64,000 nucleotides of DNA from Pseudomonas profundi (GTDB taxonomy: Bacteria; Pseudomonadota; Gammaproteobacteria; Pseudomonadales; Pseudomonadaceae). Below the pieces are notes generated by a model. The model was not told where the DNA came from, searched no databases, and saw only the letters and a program-made list of their open reading frames with translations. Positions 26,210 to 35,300 of the stretch are shown piece by piece; position 1 is the first letter of the stretch, and each line of letters begins with the position of its first letter. Where the stretch lies: positions 186,001 to 250,000 of the forward strand of contig NZ_VTPZ01000003.1 in the NCBI RefSeq assembly GCF_008638305.1, given 5' to 3'. The translations under genes and the position numbers were made by a program.

Positions 26210-27949
26210 TCAGGCGTTGGCGGCTTTCTTGACCCGCATCTTGCTGTAGGCGTCCTTCTCTTCGCCGAGGGGCACGATGTACTCGGCAACCGGGCGCTTG
26301 CCGCTGGCCATGTTGCCGTCCGCGTCCTTGAACAGCCGGCTGTGGTAGAACCACTCGGCGTTGTCCTGCTCGGGGAAGTCGACGCGGTAGTGGTACAGGC
26401 CCCAACGTGATTCAGTGCGGTACAGCGAGGCGCGGGCGGCCATCTCGGCGCAGTCGATGATCGATTGCACTTCCAGCGCGCGCAGCAGCTCGTGCGGGTC
26501 GGCGGCCGAGAGCATGGGCAGGTCGTCGCGCACGGCGAGGATGCGCTCCAGGCCGATTTCCATCTTCTTGGTGACCTTTGGCGGCTGCAGGTAATCGTTC
26601 ACCAGGCGGCGCACCTTGTATTCCATCTGCTCGGGCGGGATTCCGTCCTTGACCTTCATGGGCGCCTGAATGCGCGCAAGTTCTGCGGAGATAAAGGCTT
26701 CATCCAGCTGGGGCACGGCGCGATCCTTGACGAATTCAGCCGCGCTTTCACCGCAGATCTGCCCGTAGACGAAGGCGCCGAGCATGTAGTTGTGCGCAAC
26801 CGAGGCCATGTCGCCGGCGCCATACAGACCGGGCACGGTGGTGGCGCCAGTCTCGTCGGTCCACACGCCGGAGGCGGAATGCCCGGAGCAGAAGCCGATC
26901 TCGGAGATGTGCATTTCCACCATGCGCTGGCGATAGTCGACCTTGCGGCCGTCGTGGAAGCGGCCACGCGTCGGACGCTCGTTGGTATGCAGTACGGTCT
27001 CGATTTCCTGGATGGTTTCCTCGGCCAGGTGGTCGAGCTTGAGGAACACAGGGCCGGTACCGGATTCCAGCTCCTTGAAGAACTCCAGCATCATCTGCCC
27101 GGACCAGTAGTCGCACTCGATGAAACGCTCACCGTAGGCGTTGGCGGTGAAGCCACCAAGCGGGCCGGTGACATAGGCGCAGGCCGGACCGTTGTAGTCC
27201 TTGAGCAGCGGGTTGACCTGGAAGCACTCAAGATTCACCAGATCGGCGCCCGCGTGGTAGGCCATGGCGTGGCCGTCACCGCAGTTGGCCGGGTTCTCGT
27301 AGGTGCCGAACAGGTAACCGGAGTTCGGCAGGCCGATGCGGCCGGCGGCGCCGGTAGCCATGATCACTGCCTTGGCGCGGATGATGATCGGCTCGGCTGT
27401 GCGGGTATTCACCCCGATCATGCCGGCGATATTGCCGTCGGCGTCCTTGAGCAGACGGGTCGCCTGGAAGCGGTTCTCGATCTCCACGCGCACGCGGCGC
27501 AGGCGGCGGTAGAGGATCTTCTTGACGTTGTGTCCCTCGGGCATCGGCAGCACGTAGGTGCCCAGGTGGTGCACCTTCTTCATGTCGTAGTCGCCGGTCT
27601 CGTCCTTTTGGAAATGCACGCCCCAGGAGTCGAGCTTTTCGATCATCGGGAACGAGCGCTGCGCATAAGCCATCAGCGCCGGCTGGTGCACGATGCCGTC
27701 GTTGGCGATGGTGATTTCCTTGACGTATTGCTCGGGCGTGGCGTGGCCGGGGACGACGGCGTTGTTGAGGCCGTCCATGCCCATGGAGATGGCACCGGAG
27801 CGTTTTACGTTGGCCTTTTCCAGCAGGATGACCTTGAGCGATGGGTCCTGCTCCTTGACGGTTACCGCAGCCATCGGGCCAGCGGTGCCACCGCCGATCA
27901 CCAGCACGTCGGTATCGATTACGGGGATGTCGTTGATGGTTGTAGTCAT
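26210..27949 (-). CDS. AprA/FrdA-superfamily flavoprotein
   Basis: 579 residues. FAD-binding VLVIGGGTAGPMAAV (about 15-29), EKANVKRSGAISMGMDGLN, VIMATGAAG and GLYGAGDMASVAHNYMLGAF belong to the fumarate reductase/succinate dehydrogenase/adenylylsulfate reductase superfamily. There is no sdhB, C or D nearby and the partner is a small AprB-like ferredoxin, so it is neither succinate dehydrogenase nor fumarate reductase. The EKA-x-x-x-RSGA pattern recalls AprA, but the AprA-specific APS pocket cannot be confirmed by eye. GGAGATTAG precedes the ATG. It is the catalytic core of the cluster; the substrate is unknown and likely the compound brought in by the ABC transporter. Confidence 0.8.
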   Translation of the reverse strand: MTTTINDIPVIDTDVLVIGGGTAGPMAAVTVKEQDPSLKVILLEKANVKRSGAISMGMDGLNNAVVPGHATPEQYVKEITIANDGIVHQPALMAYAQRSFPMIEKLDSWGVHFQKDETGDYDMKKVHHLGTYVLPMPEGHNVKKILYRRLRRVRVEIENRFQATRLLKDADGNIAGMIGVNTRTAEPIIIRAKAVIMATGAAGRIGLPNSGYLFGTYENPANCGDGHAMAYHAGADLVNLECFQVNPLLKDYNGPACAYVTGPLGGFTANAYGERFIECDYWSGQMMLEFFKELESGTGPVFLKLDHLAEETIQEIETVLHTNERPTRGRFHDGRKVDYRQRMVEMHISEIGFCSGHSASGVWTDETGATTVPGLYGAGDMASVAHNYMLGAFVYGQICGESAAEFVKDRAVPQLDEAFISAELARIQAPMKVKDGIPPEQMEYKVRRLVNDYLQPPKVTKKMEIGLERILAVRDDLPMLSAADPHELLRALEVQSIIDCAEMAARASLYRTESRWGLYHYRVDFPEQDNAEWFYHSRLFKDADGNMASGKRPVAEYIVPLGEEKDAYSKMRVKKAANA

Positions 27950-27959
27950 GGCTAATCTC

Positions 27960-28703
27960 CTATTTCCGCTCTACGCGAAATTGGTATTTGAATGAGTCAC
28001 CGCGGTAACACAGGTATTCGAAATCAACGGGGCGGCCGCTGCGGTCGTGGGTAAGGCGCTCCACACGGAGGATCGCCTCGCCGGTCTTAACGCCGAGCAG
28101 CTCGTGGGTTTCGTCATCGGCCAGCACCGCATCGAGGCCGATATCGGCGCTGCCCAGGGGGATGCCGAAGGCGTTTTCCAGCATGGGAAAGATGTCGCCG
28201 GACAGGTCCCGGGAGAACAGCGGCTGGCCTATATCCAGCGGGAAGTAGCTGCTCTCCAGGCACACCGGCTCGCGGTTCAGATAGCGCACCCGCTTGACCT
28301 CGACCACGTCCTCGTGGGCCGGCAGGTGCAGCGCGGCAATGACCGGCTTGGCCGGCTTGCACTGGCGAATACTCAGCAACCGCGCGGTCGCCTCGTAACC
28401 CTGGGCGGCCATCGCCTCGCCGAAACCCTGCAGGCGCTGCACGTTCTGCACGGCCTTGGGTTTGCTGACGTAGGTGCCCTTGCCCTGGGCGCTGAACACC
28501 AGCCCTTCGTTGTGCAGATCGCGCAGCGCCTGGCGGATGGTGATGCGGCTGACCCCAAAGGCATTCATCATTTCGTTTTCGGACGGCAACCGCTCGTGGA
28601 TGGCGTAACTGCCCTCCAGGATCTTGCGCCGCAGGCTGTCGCGGATCTGCACATACAAAGGCAAAGGCGACTGGCCGGGCATAAGCTGATCAACTCCCTG
28701 CAT
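27960..28703 (-). CDS. GntR/HutC-family regulator
   Basis: 247 residues. The wHTH domain (LPSENEMMNAFGVSRITIRQAL) is followed by a UTRA ligand-binding domain (about 90-240) with RVRYLNREPVCLESSYFP and ILRVERLTHDRSGRPVDFEY. This HutC subgroup usually represses a neighbouring catabolic operon until a pathway metabolite binds. The ATG at 28703 follows GGGAG; a start at 28724 adds seven residues. It lies inside the ABC-AprA cluster, 10 bases ahead of the flavoprotein gene, with a perfect palindrome just upstream of its start, so it probably controls itself and the cluster. Confidence 0.9.
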   Translation of the reverse strand: MQGVDQLMPGQSPLPLYVQIRDSLRRKILEGSYAIHERLPSENEMMNAFGVSRITIRQALRDLHNEGLVFSAQGKGTYVSKPKAVQNVQRLQGFGEAMAAQGYEATARLLSIRQCKPAKPVIAALHLPAHEDVVEVKRVRYLNREPVCLESSYFPLDIGQPLFSRDLSGDIFPMLENAFGIPLGSADIGLDAVLADDETHELLGVKTGEAILRVERLTHDRSGRPVDFEYLCYRGDSFKYQFRVERK

Positions 28704-28721
28704 GGCTGCTCTCCCGCTTGT

Positions 28722-28735
28722 CATGACATGTCATG
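28722..28735. promoter_or_regulatory. Palindrome upstream of the GntR gene, probable operator
   Basis: CATGACATGTCATG is a perfect 14-base palindrome 19 bases upstream of the chosen ATG, in the gap after the ABC ATPase gene. Symmetric AT-centred sites of this length suit HutC-type dimers. The same ATGAC half-site recurs upstream of the binding-protein gene. Confidence 0.5.
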
Positions 28736-28781
28736 TCGGGGAAAAACGCGAACATGGCTGATTGAGCACAAATAGGCATGA

Positions 28782-29657
28782 TCAGCCCGCCTTGTTTTGC
28801 TGCTGAAAGGCATTCAGGGTCTGCTCGCGGATCAGCTCCAGGCACTGGCGCTTGAGCACCATGAACTCGGGGCTGGTGAGCAATGCCTGTTCGCGCGGAC
28901 GCGGCAGCGAGACCTTGATGTCGGCAATGATCCGCCCGGGGCTGGCACTCATCACCACGATGCGATCAGAGAGAAACACTGCCTCATCGATGTCGTGGGT
29001 GACGAACACCACGGTGTTGCGGAACTCGCGCCAGATCTCCAGCAGATTCTCCTGCATCATGATCCGCGTCTGCGCATCCAGTGCGCCGAAGGGTTCGTCC
29101 ATCAGCAATACGCTGGGATAGTTGGCCAACGCCCGGGCGATGCCCACGCGCTGCTGCATGCCACCGGACAAATTGGCTGGGTAGGCATCGGCGAAAGCCG
29201 CGAGACCCACCAGCGAAAGAAAGGTGCGCGCCACACTACTGGCCTCCGCGCGGCTGGCACCAGCCATCAGCGGCCCGAAGGCGACGTTGTCCTGCACGCT
29301 CTTCCAGGGAAACAGCGAGTGCTGCTGGAATACCATGCCGCGGTCCGGGCCTGGTTCAGTGACCGTCTTGCCATCCACGGTCAGCTCGCCGCGGGTGGGA
29401 TTGACGAAGCCGGCGATGGCGTTGAGCAGGGTTGACTTGCCGCAGCCCGAAGGCCCCAGCAAACAGACGAACTCGCCTGAGTTGATCTCCAGGTTCGCCT
29501 GCTTCACCGCTACGGTGCGGGCGCCCTGGTGGCCGAACTCGATGTCTACGCCACTGACCTTGATGTTGCCGCGGCCGTCCACGTTCCGGGTTGATTTCGC
29601 CTTGAGCCGGCTGTGATCCAGCACGGCGAGACGGCTATCGGGGGACACTGCGTTCAT
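28782..29657 (-). CDS. ABC transporter ATPase (SsuB/TauB-type)
   Basis: 291 residues. Walker A GPSGCGKST, Q-loop MVFQQHSLFPW, signature LSGGMQQR, Walker B VLLMDEPFGALD and H-loop THDIDEA are all present. About 35 residues precede the ATPase core. It belongs to the nitrate/sulfonate/taurine importer class. The ATG at 29657 overlaps the permease stop (ATGA), so they are co-translated. Confidence 0.93.
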   Translation of the reverse strand: MNAVSPDSRLAVLDHSRLKAKSTRNVDGRGNIKVSGVDIEFGHQGARTVAVKQANLEINSGEFVCLLGPSGCGKSTLLNAIAGFVNPTRGELTVDGKTVTEPGPDRGMVFQQHSLFPWKSVQDNVAFGPLMAGASRAEASSVARTFLSLVGLAAFADAYPANLSGGMQQRVGIARALANYPSVLLMDEPFGALDAQTRIMMQENLLEIWREFRNTVVFVTHDIDEAVFLSDRIVVMSASPGRIIADIKVSLPRPREQALLTSPEFMVLKRQCLELIREQTLNAFQQQNKAG

Positions 29658-30604
29658 ACGCGACCTCCTGTGGGCTGCCAGCGCAGCAGCGGGCTGCAGG
29701 CCTTGCGTACCAGCAGCGTGCTGAGCGTACCGAGCAGCCCGATGGTGAGCATGCCGATGATGATCTGCGGATACTGGATCAGCGTGTAGGACGTCCAGGT
29801 GAAGTAACCGATGCCGTACTGGCCGCTGATGATCTCGCCGGCCAGCAGCGAGAACCAGGCCACGCCCATGGCCACCGCCAGCCCGGTGACGATGCTCGGC
29901 ATGGCGCCAGGGATGATCACGTGCCAGAGAATCGAGCGGTTGCTGGCACCCAGGCAGCGCGCCGCCCGCACCAGCACACCGCTGGTCTGCTCCACGCCGT
30001 GCACGGTGTTGAGCACCACCGGGAACAGTGCGCCGAGGAAGGTGATAAACACGATGCTCGACTGCTCGGTGGGGAGCATCAGGATCGCCAGCGGAATCCA
30101 GGCCACCGCCGGGATGGGCCGCAGCAGTTCGATATAGGGCAGGATGATGTCTTCGGCCCACTTCGACCGCCCCATCAACACCCCCAGCGTCACGCCCAGT
30201 ACGACTGCCAGACCGTATGCGACGGCGATACGCTCCAGGCTGTGCGCGATATGCAGGTAGAACTCGCTACCTGCCAGCTCGCCCATGAAGGCTTCACCTA
30301 CCTGCAGGGGCTCTGGCACATGCTCGAAGTTGACGAACAGGTTGACGTCATGGGTCGTCGCCAGATGCCAGAACACTACTGCCATGATCAATGCCGCGGT
30401 GCGTACCAGGTAACGCTTGCTCTTCTCCATCAAGGCATGACGTGCTGCGATCCGTGCGTGGGCCGCCTGTGCCACATCGTCGGCCTGCTCCTGTGTCTGA
30501 TCCGGCGCATGGGCTTCAACCGTGGCTTCAGCGTGGGAGTCCGGGGCCAGGTCCGCCGGGTGTGACACCGGTGTGGCCATGGCTGCGTTCGCTTTCATAT
30601 TCAT
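29654..30604 (-). CDS. ABC transporter permease (SsuC/TauC-type)
   Basis: 316 residues. Six or so membrane helices, with the EAA loop region GASNRSILWHVIIPGAMPSI coupling to the ATPase. The first 60 residues form a polar Ala/Glu/Asp/His-rich cytoplasmic extension not usual for SsuC. GGAG lies seven bases before the ATG. It follows the binding-protein gene by 18 bases and overlaps the ATPase gene, giving a complete importer. Confidence 0.92.
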   Translation of the reverse strand: MNMKANAAMATPVSHPADLAPDSHAEATVEAHAPDQTQEQADDVAQAAHARIAARHALMEKSKRYLVRTAALIMAVVFWHLATTHDVNLFVNFEHVPEPLQVGEAFMGELAGSEFYLHIAHSLERIAVAYGLAVVLGVTLGVLMGRSKWAEDIILPYIELLRPIPAVAWIPLAILMLPTEQSSIVFITFLGALFPVVLNTVHGVEQTSGVLVRAARCLGASNRSILWHVIIPGAMPSIVTGLAVAMGVAWFSLLAGEIISGQYGIGYFTWTSYTLIQYPQIIIGMLTIGLLGTLSTLLVRKACSPLLRWQPTGGRV

Positions 30605-30622
30605 GTCTCTACTCCTTCAACG

Positions 30623-31990
30623 TCAGGGCAGCATGGCTACGGTGTTGCCTTTGAGCAGCGCAGTCCCGCCGTGGGTGGCGATATGGGTTTCGGAGTCGGA
30701 TTTCTTCATGAAGGCCACCACTGAGCCGGCATCGTCGCGTACCAGGTAGGCCGCCTTGCCGAACAGCTTCAGCCCGGTGGTGTTGTCATATACATAAGTG
30801 GCGCTGACCTTTTCCCCGGCGGCCTGCGCTGTCTTGGCGGCGGCGAGCATGTCGGCAATGGCGGGGAAACTCTGGATGCCCTTGCCCTCGACCCACATCT
30901 CTGCGGCGGGCAGCCCCTGGTTGCCCGGCTGCGGGCTAACAACCTTCTGCACCAGAGCCGGGTAATCCAGGCCGGCGCGGGCATAGGCACGTTTGAGATA
31001 GCTGTCATCGATCCAGGCATTGAAATCCAGATCGGGGATCTGCATTTCTTTTTGCAGCAGCGCGTGGTCGTACTTCAGCGCCTCGATCCACTGGGGCTTG
31101 ATGCTGGCTTCCATGGTGGAAATCCCACCCTGGCTGAAGTAGAGGTAGAGCACCTCCTTCTCGACGCCGGTCCACTCGGACACCTTGGTAGCCGCCAGGA
31201 CCGGGTCGGACTGAATCCAGTGCTGGGCCTCCAGCGTTGCCATCAGCACGGCCTCAACGATTTCGGGATGCTCCTTGGCAAAAGCCTCGCGTACAACGGT
31301 GCCGTGGAAGGTCGGCACGCCGGCCTCGCTACCATCGAAGATTTTGCGGGCAGTACCGCGAAATTCCATGATCTCCGACCAAGGACAGAAATCGGCGTGG
31401 GCATCTATGCGGCCTGCGGCGATACTGGCTGCGCCTACCGGCGGTGACTGATTGGCGATCTGTACCTGGTCGAACAGGTCAGCATCGCGCAGCGCCTTCA
31501 GCGTCATGCCCCAGGCAGCGCTGCCCACCGGTACGGACAGAGTCTTTCCAGCAAGGTCGGCCAGCGACTGGGCCGGGGAGTCGTAGGGAACGACAATGCC
31601 GTTGCCGGTGCCCTTGAGGTTGTAACCGGTCACCGCAATGAAGCGGGTCTGCTGCTTGCCGGTTTCCTGGAATTTGGCGCCGTTGACGATGAGCGGGTAA
31701 TCACCCATGACGCCGAAGTCGAGCTTGGTCGCCAGCATCTGGTTGGTAATTGGTGGGCCGGAGTCGTAATCCCGGAAAACGATCTTGAACTGCGTATCTT
31801 CGTACTGCCCCGTAGTGGGCAAGTGCTTTTCGATGAGGTTGAGCTTCTCCAGAATCACGCCACCGGAAACGGTATTGGTCACCATGCTCTGGTGGCCAAT
31901 GCCGATCTCCAGAGTCTTTGCCGTCGCTATTTCACCGAACAGAAACGTACTGCTTAGTGCGAGAGCAATCAGGCCTTTTCGGTTCGTCAT
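30623..31990 (-). CDS. NrtA/SsuA-family substrate-binding protein with NosL-like C-terminus
   Basis: 455 residues, about 120 longer than SsuA or TauA. A signal peptide (GLIALALSSTFLFGEIATA) is followed by a periplasmic binding fold with typical blocks DFGVMGDYPLIVNG, LAGKTLSVPVGSAAWGMTLKAL and AAGRIDAHADFCPWSEI. The last 90 or so residues (IADMLAAAKTAQ, YVYDNTTGLKLFGKAAYLVR, FMKKSD, HGGTALL) resemble the C-terminal half of NosL copper-chaperone proteins, though the NosL cysteine motif is absent. ATG at 31990 has AAGGTG upstream; a GTG three codons earlier is possible. First gene of the cluster. Confidence 0.82.
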   Translation of the reverse strand: MTNRKGLIALALSSTFLFGEIATAKTLEIGIGHQSMVTNTVSGGVILEKLNLIEKHLPTTGQYEDTQFKIVFRDYDSGPPITNQMLATKLDFGVMGDYPLIVNGAKFQETGKQQTRFIAVTGYNLKGTGNGIVVPYDSPAQSLADLAGKTLSVPVGSAAWGMTLKALRDADLFDQVQIANQSPPVGAASIAAGRIDAHADFCPWSEIMEFRGTARKIFDGSEAGVPTFHGTVVREAFAKEHPEIVEAVLMATLEAQHWIQSDPVLAATKVSEWTGVEKEVLYLYFSQGGISTMEASIKPQWIEALKYDHALLQKEMQIPDLDFNAWIDDSYLKRAYARAGLDYPALVQKVVSPQPGNQGLPAAEMWVEGKGIQSFPAIADMLAAAKTAQAAGEKVSATYVYDNTTGLKLFGKAAYLVRDDAGSVVAFMKKSDSETHIATHGGTALLKGNTVAMLP

Positions 31991-32024
31991 TGTCTTCACC
32001 TTGCCGGTTGGTCAACTTGTATTA

Positions 32025-32045
32025 ACAGGTCATAACGCCTGTCAT
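32025..32045. promoter_or_regulatory. Repeated half-sites upstream of the ABC operon
   Basis: GTCAT at 32029-32033 and again at 32041-32045, 12 bases apart, and an inverted pair ACAGG (32025-32029)/CCTGT (32038-32042). GTCAT is the half-site of the palindrome before the GntR gene, so this could be the operator at the main operon promoter, 35-55 bases before the first start codon. Confidence 0.4.
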
Positions 32046-32328
32046 TACCGTTGCACCGGGCGTGCCAGTTTCCTGCACGCGGTAGCTATCTGACTGTTTT
32101 ACAAAAGAAACGGAAAAGTCGCTGGAGGAGAGCAGGCGCGGACCGCAAGCTGTCATACCGCCCGGCTTTGGTGCAGCGGAAGAGGGAGGGGCTCAGATGT
32201 GAGCAACCGGTCGGTGAGCTTTTATAACAAGTGATGCAAGTGGCAGAACCGAGCCTGCACTGCATTGACGACACCCGCGAGGTGCCAGAATGGAGGAATA
32301 GTGACGGATCGATGAAAGGAGCAGGGCA
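32046..32328. other. Intergenic region between the ABC operon and the RND operon
   Basis: Part of a 374-base gap. No gene with a credible start and ribosome site was found on either strand. The left edge carries the ABC operon promoter; the right edge carries the hairpin after the RND gene. Confidence 0.55.
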
Positions 32329-32356
32329 GACAGGAGCCGGCTGACCGGCTCCTGTC
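32329..32356 (-). terminator. Strong hairpin after the RND pump gene
   Basis: A perfect 12-base stem, GACAGGAGCCGG (32329-32340) with CCGGCTCCTGTC (32345-32356), and a four-base loop, eight bases beyond the RND stop codon. The minus-strand flank is not T-rich, so it may be a Rho-dependent or RNA-stabilising end. Confidence 0.6.
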
Positions 32357-32364
32357 CCGGCGAA

Positions 32365-35300
32365 TCAGCGCGCGACCGGCGCGATCCGGTAAAACAGGCT
32401 ATACAACACCGGCAGTACGACCAGGGTCAGTACCGTGGCAAAGCCCAGGCCGAACATGATTACCACCGCCATACTCTGGAAAAAGCCGTCCGTGAGCAGC
32501 GGGGCCATGCCGAGGATGGTGGTCAGGGCGGCCATGGACACCGGGCGGACCCGGCTGATGGCGGAGGCGACCAGCGCATCGTAAGGGTCCCGTCCGCTGT
32601 CCAGTTGCAGGCGGATTTCGTCCACCAGCACGATGCCGTTCTTCACCAGCATGCCGCTCAGGCTGAGAAAGCCCAGCAGGGCCATGAAGCCGAAGGGGAT
32701 ACCGGTCAGCAAAAAGCCGACGGTGACACCGATGATTGCCAAGGGCACGGTCAACCAGATCACAATGGCGCGCTTGAACGAGTCGAACAGCAGGATGGTG
32801 ATCAGGAACATCACCAGGTAACCCAGCGGCAAGGAACCGAATACGGCGCGCTTGGCTTTTGTCGAACTCTCAAACTCACCACCCCATTCCAGGTTGTAGC
32901 CTCTTGGCAACTCGATGGCTTCAATCCTGGGTTTCAGCCGCTCGAACAGCTGGGCGGCCGTCTCGCCGCTGGTGATTGCCGGGTCGGCCTGTACGGTCAG
33001 GGTGCGCTTGCGATCCCGGCGCATGATCAGCGGGTCTTCCCACTCGGTAACAAAGCCGCTGACCACCTGTTCGATCGGTACATAGGTTGCGCGTCCGTTG
33101 CTCCATACCAACAAGTCATCCAGTCCGGAGGCATCCAGACGCTCGTCGGCCGGCGTGCGGGCAACGATGGGCAGCATCCGCGTGCCGTCCCGATACAGAC
33201 CAACATTCAAGCCACTGAAATTCATTTTCAGCATGCTGTCCATGTCGCGCTTGTCGACGCCCAGTTCACGCGCCTGGGACTCGACGAACTGCGGACGGAC
33301 CAGCTTGGTCCGCTCGCGCCAGTCATGCATCACCGCATCGGAAACCGGATCCTCACGCATGATAGTGGTCGCCTCGGCGCCCAGCTGGCGCAGCACGATC
33401 GGGTCGGGCCCGGTAAAGCGCGCCTCGATCTTGCTGTCCGTTCCCGGCCCCAGCATCAACTGCTTGATCTTGGCCTGCACGCCGGGATGTTCATCATGCA
33501 GATAGCTGTCGAGCTGCCTGATCAGCGGCTGGATCTGATCACGATTCTCGGTGCGCACCAATAGCTGCGCGTAGTTGGCGTGCCTACGCTGGGGGAAGTA
33601 GGTCAGGATAAAACGCAGCGCTCCCTGGCCGATGGTGGTGCTGACCTGTTGCACACCTTCCTGCTGCAGGACATAACGATCGATCTGCGCAACGATCTCC
33701 TCGGTATGACGAATATCGCTGCCCTTGGGAAACCACAGGTCGACGAAGAACATCGGCGTGTTGGACGGAGGAAAGAAGCTCTGGCGGACCTGACTGAAGC
33801 CGATGATCGAACCGACCATCAAGACCGCCAATACCACCAGAGTGACTGTGCGCTGACGCAGTGCCAGGCCGAGCATGGCGCGGTACGCAGTAAAAATGAT
33901 GCCGCGGTAGGGATCCGTCGCTTCAGGCTGGTCCGCACCAGGCGCAGCATTCTTGAACAGCAGGCTGGCAAAAAACGGGGTGAGGGTGATCGCGGTGACC
34001 CAGCTGAGAAACAGCGAAATCAGCAGCACCTGGAACAGCGAGATGGTGTATTCGCCCGTTGCGTGGTCGGACAGGCCGATTGGTGCGAAGGCAATGATCG
34101 CAATGACCGTGGCGCCCAGCAGCGGCATCATTGTCTGGCTGACGATATTGCGCGCAGCCTGCAAGGTACTCTCGCCGCGTTGGCGTCCCACCAATATGCC
34201 TTCCACCACGACGATGGCATTGTCCACAAGCATCCCCAGCGCAATCACCAGCGCGCCGAGGGAGATGCGCTGCAGTTCGATGCCCAGTATCTTCATGAAG
34301 ATAAAAGTGCCCAGCACCGTCAGCGCCAGCACCATGCCGATCAGCAATCCGCTGCGCAGCCCCATGAACACCAGCAGAACACAGATAACGATGGCCACCG
34401 AGGCGAGGAAATTGAGCACAAAGCCGCGCACCGAGCTCTGCACTTCATCCGCCTGGTTGTAGAAAACCGCCATGCGCATCCCCGCCGGACGATCCTGATC
34501 CAGCTCCGCCAGGCGCTGTGCTACCGCCTCGCCCACATCCACAACATTGACGTGGGCGGCGAAGGATACGCCCAGTCCCAGCGCCGGCTCACCAGCGGAG
34601 CGATAGAGATTGCCCGGCCGCTCGGTGAAGCCACGACGCACATCGGCGATATCGCCCAGATAGATCCGTTGGGCACTGCCGGGCTCGCTGATGATCAGTT
34701 GTTCCAGCTCGCTGACGCTCTGGAATTCGCCCGTGGGATGCAAGCGAATCGATTCGCTGCCGACCAGCATGTGGCCTGCGTCCGAGACCACGTTCTGATT
34801 GCTGAGTACCTGCTGCAGTCGCTGCGGCGCGATGCCCAGACTGGCGAGACGGGCGCGGGAAATCTCCAGATGGATCTCCTCCTGCGGCGCGCCGGCTACC
34901 GATACCTTGGCCACGCCGGGCACCAGTACCAGCTCGCGGCGCAGGTAATCGGCGAAATCGCGTAACTCGGTGAAACTGTAGCCTTCACCGCTGAGCATCA
35001 TGAAGGTGCCAAACACATCGCCGAAGTCATCGTTTATCTGCGGATCACCTACCCCGGGCGGCAAATTGGGTCGCGCATCGTTGACGTGCCGGCGCATCTC
35101 GTCCCAGATCTGTGCCAGCTCCTCCGCGCCGTACTGGCTCTGGATTTCGATGGTGATCTGCGACAGCCCGGCGCTGCTGATGGAGGTAATTTCTTCGATG
35201 TAGGGCAGCTGCTGGATGGCATTTTCCAGCGGGTAGGTAACTTCCTCTTCCACCTGCTGCGGGGAGGCACCGGGATAGGGCGTCACCACCATGGCCATTT

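Noticed and set aside
26210-27949. Succinate dehydrogenase or fumarate reductase flavoprotein
   Set aside because: No B, C or D subunit genes are present and the partner is a small dicluster ferredoxin; kept only at superfamily level.
26465-27955. 496-residue plus-strand ORF
   Set aside because: Antisense to the AprA/FrdA-type flavoprotein; histidine/valine-rich shadow sequence without a recognisable fold.
33580-34965. 461-residue plus-strand ORF
   Set aside because: Antisense to the RND permease; Gln/Arg/His-rich shadow.
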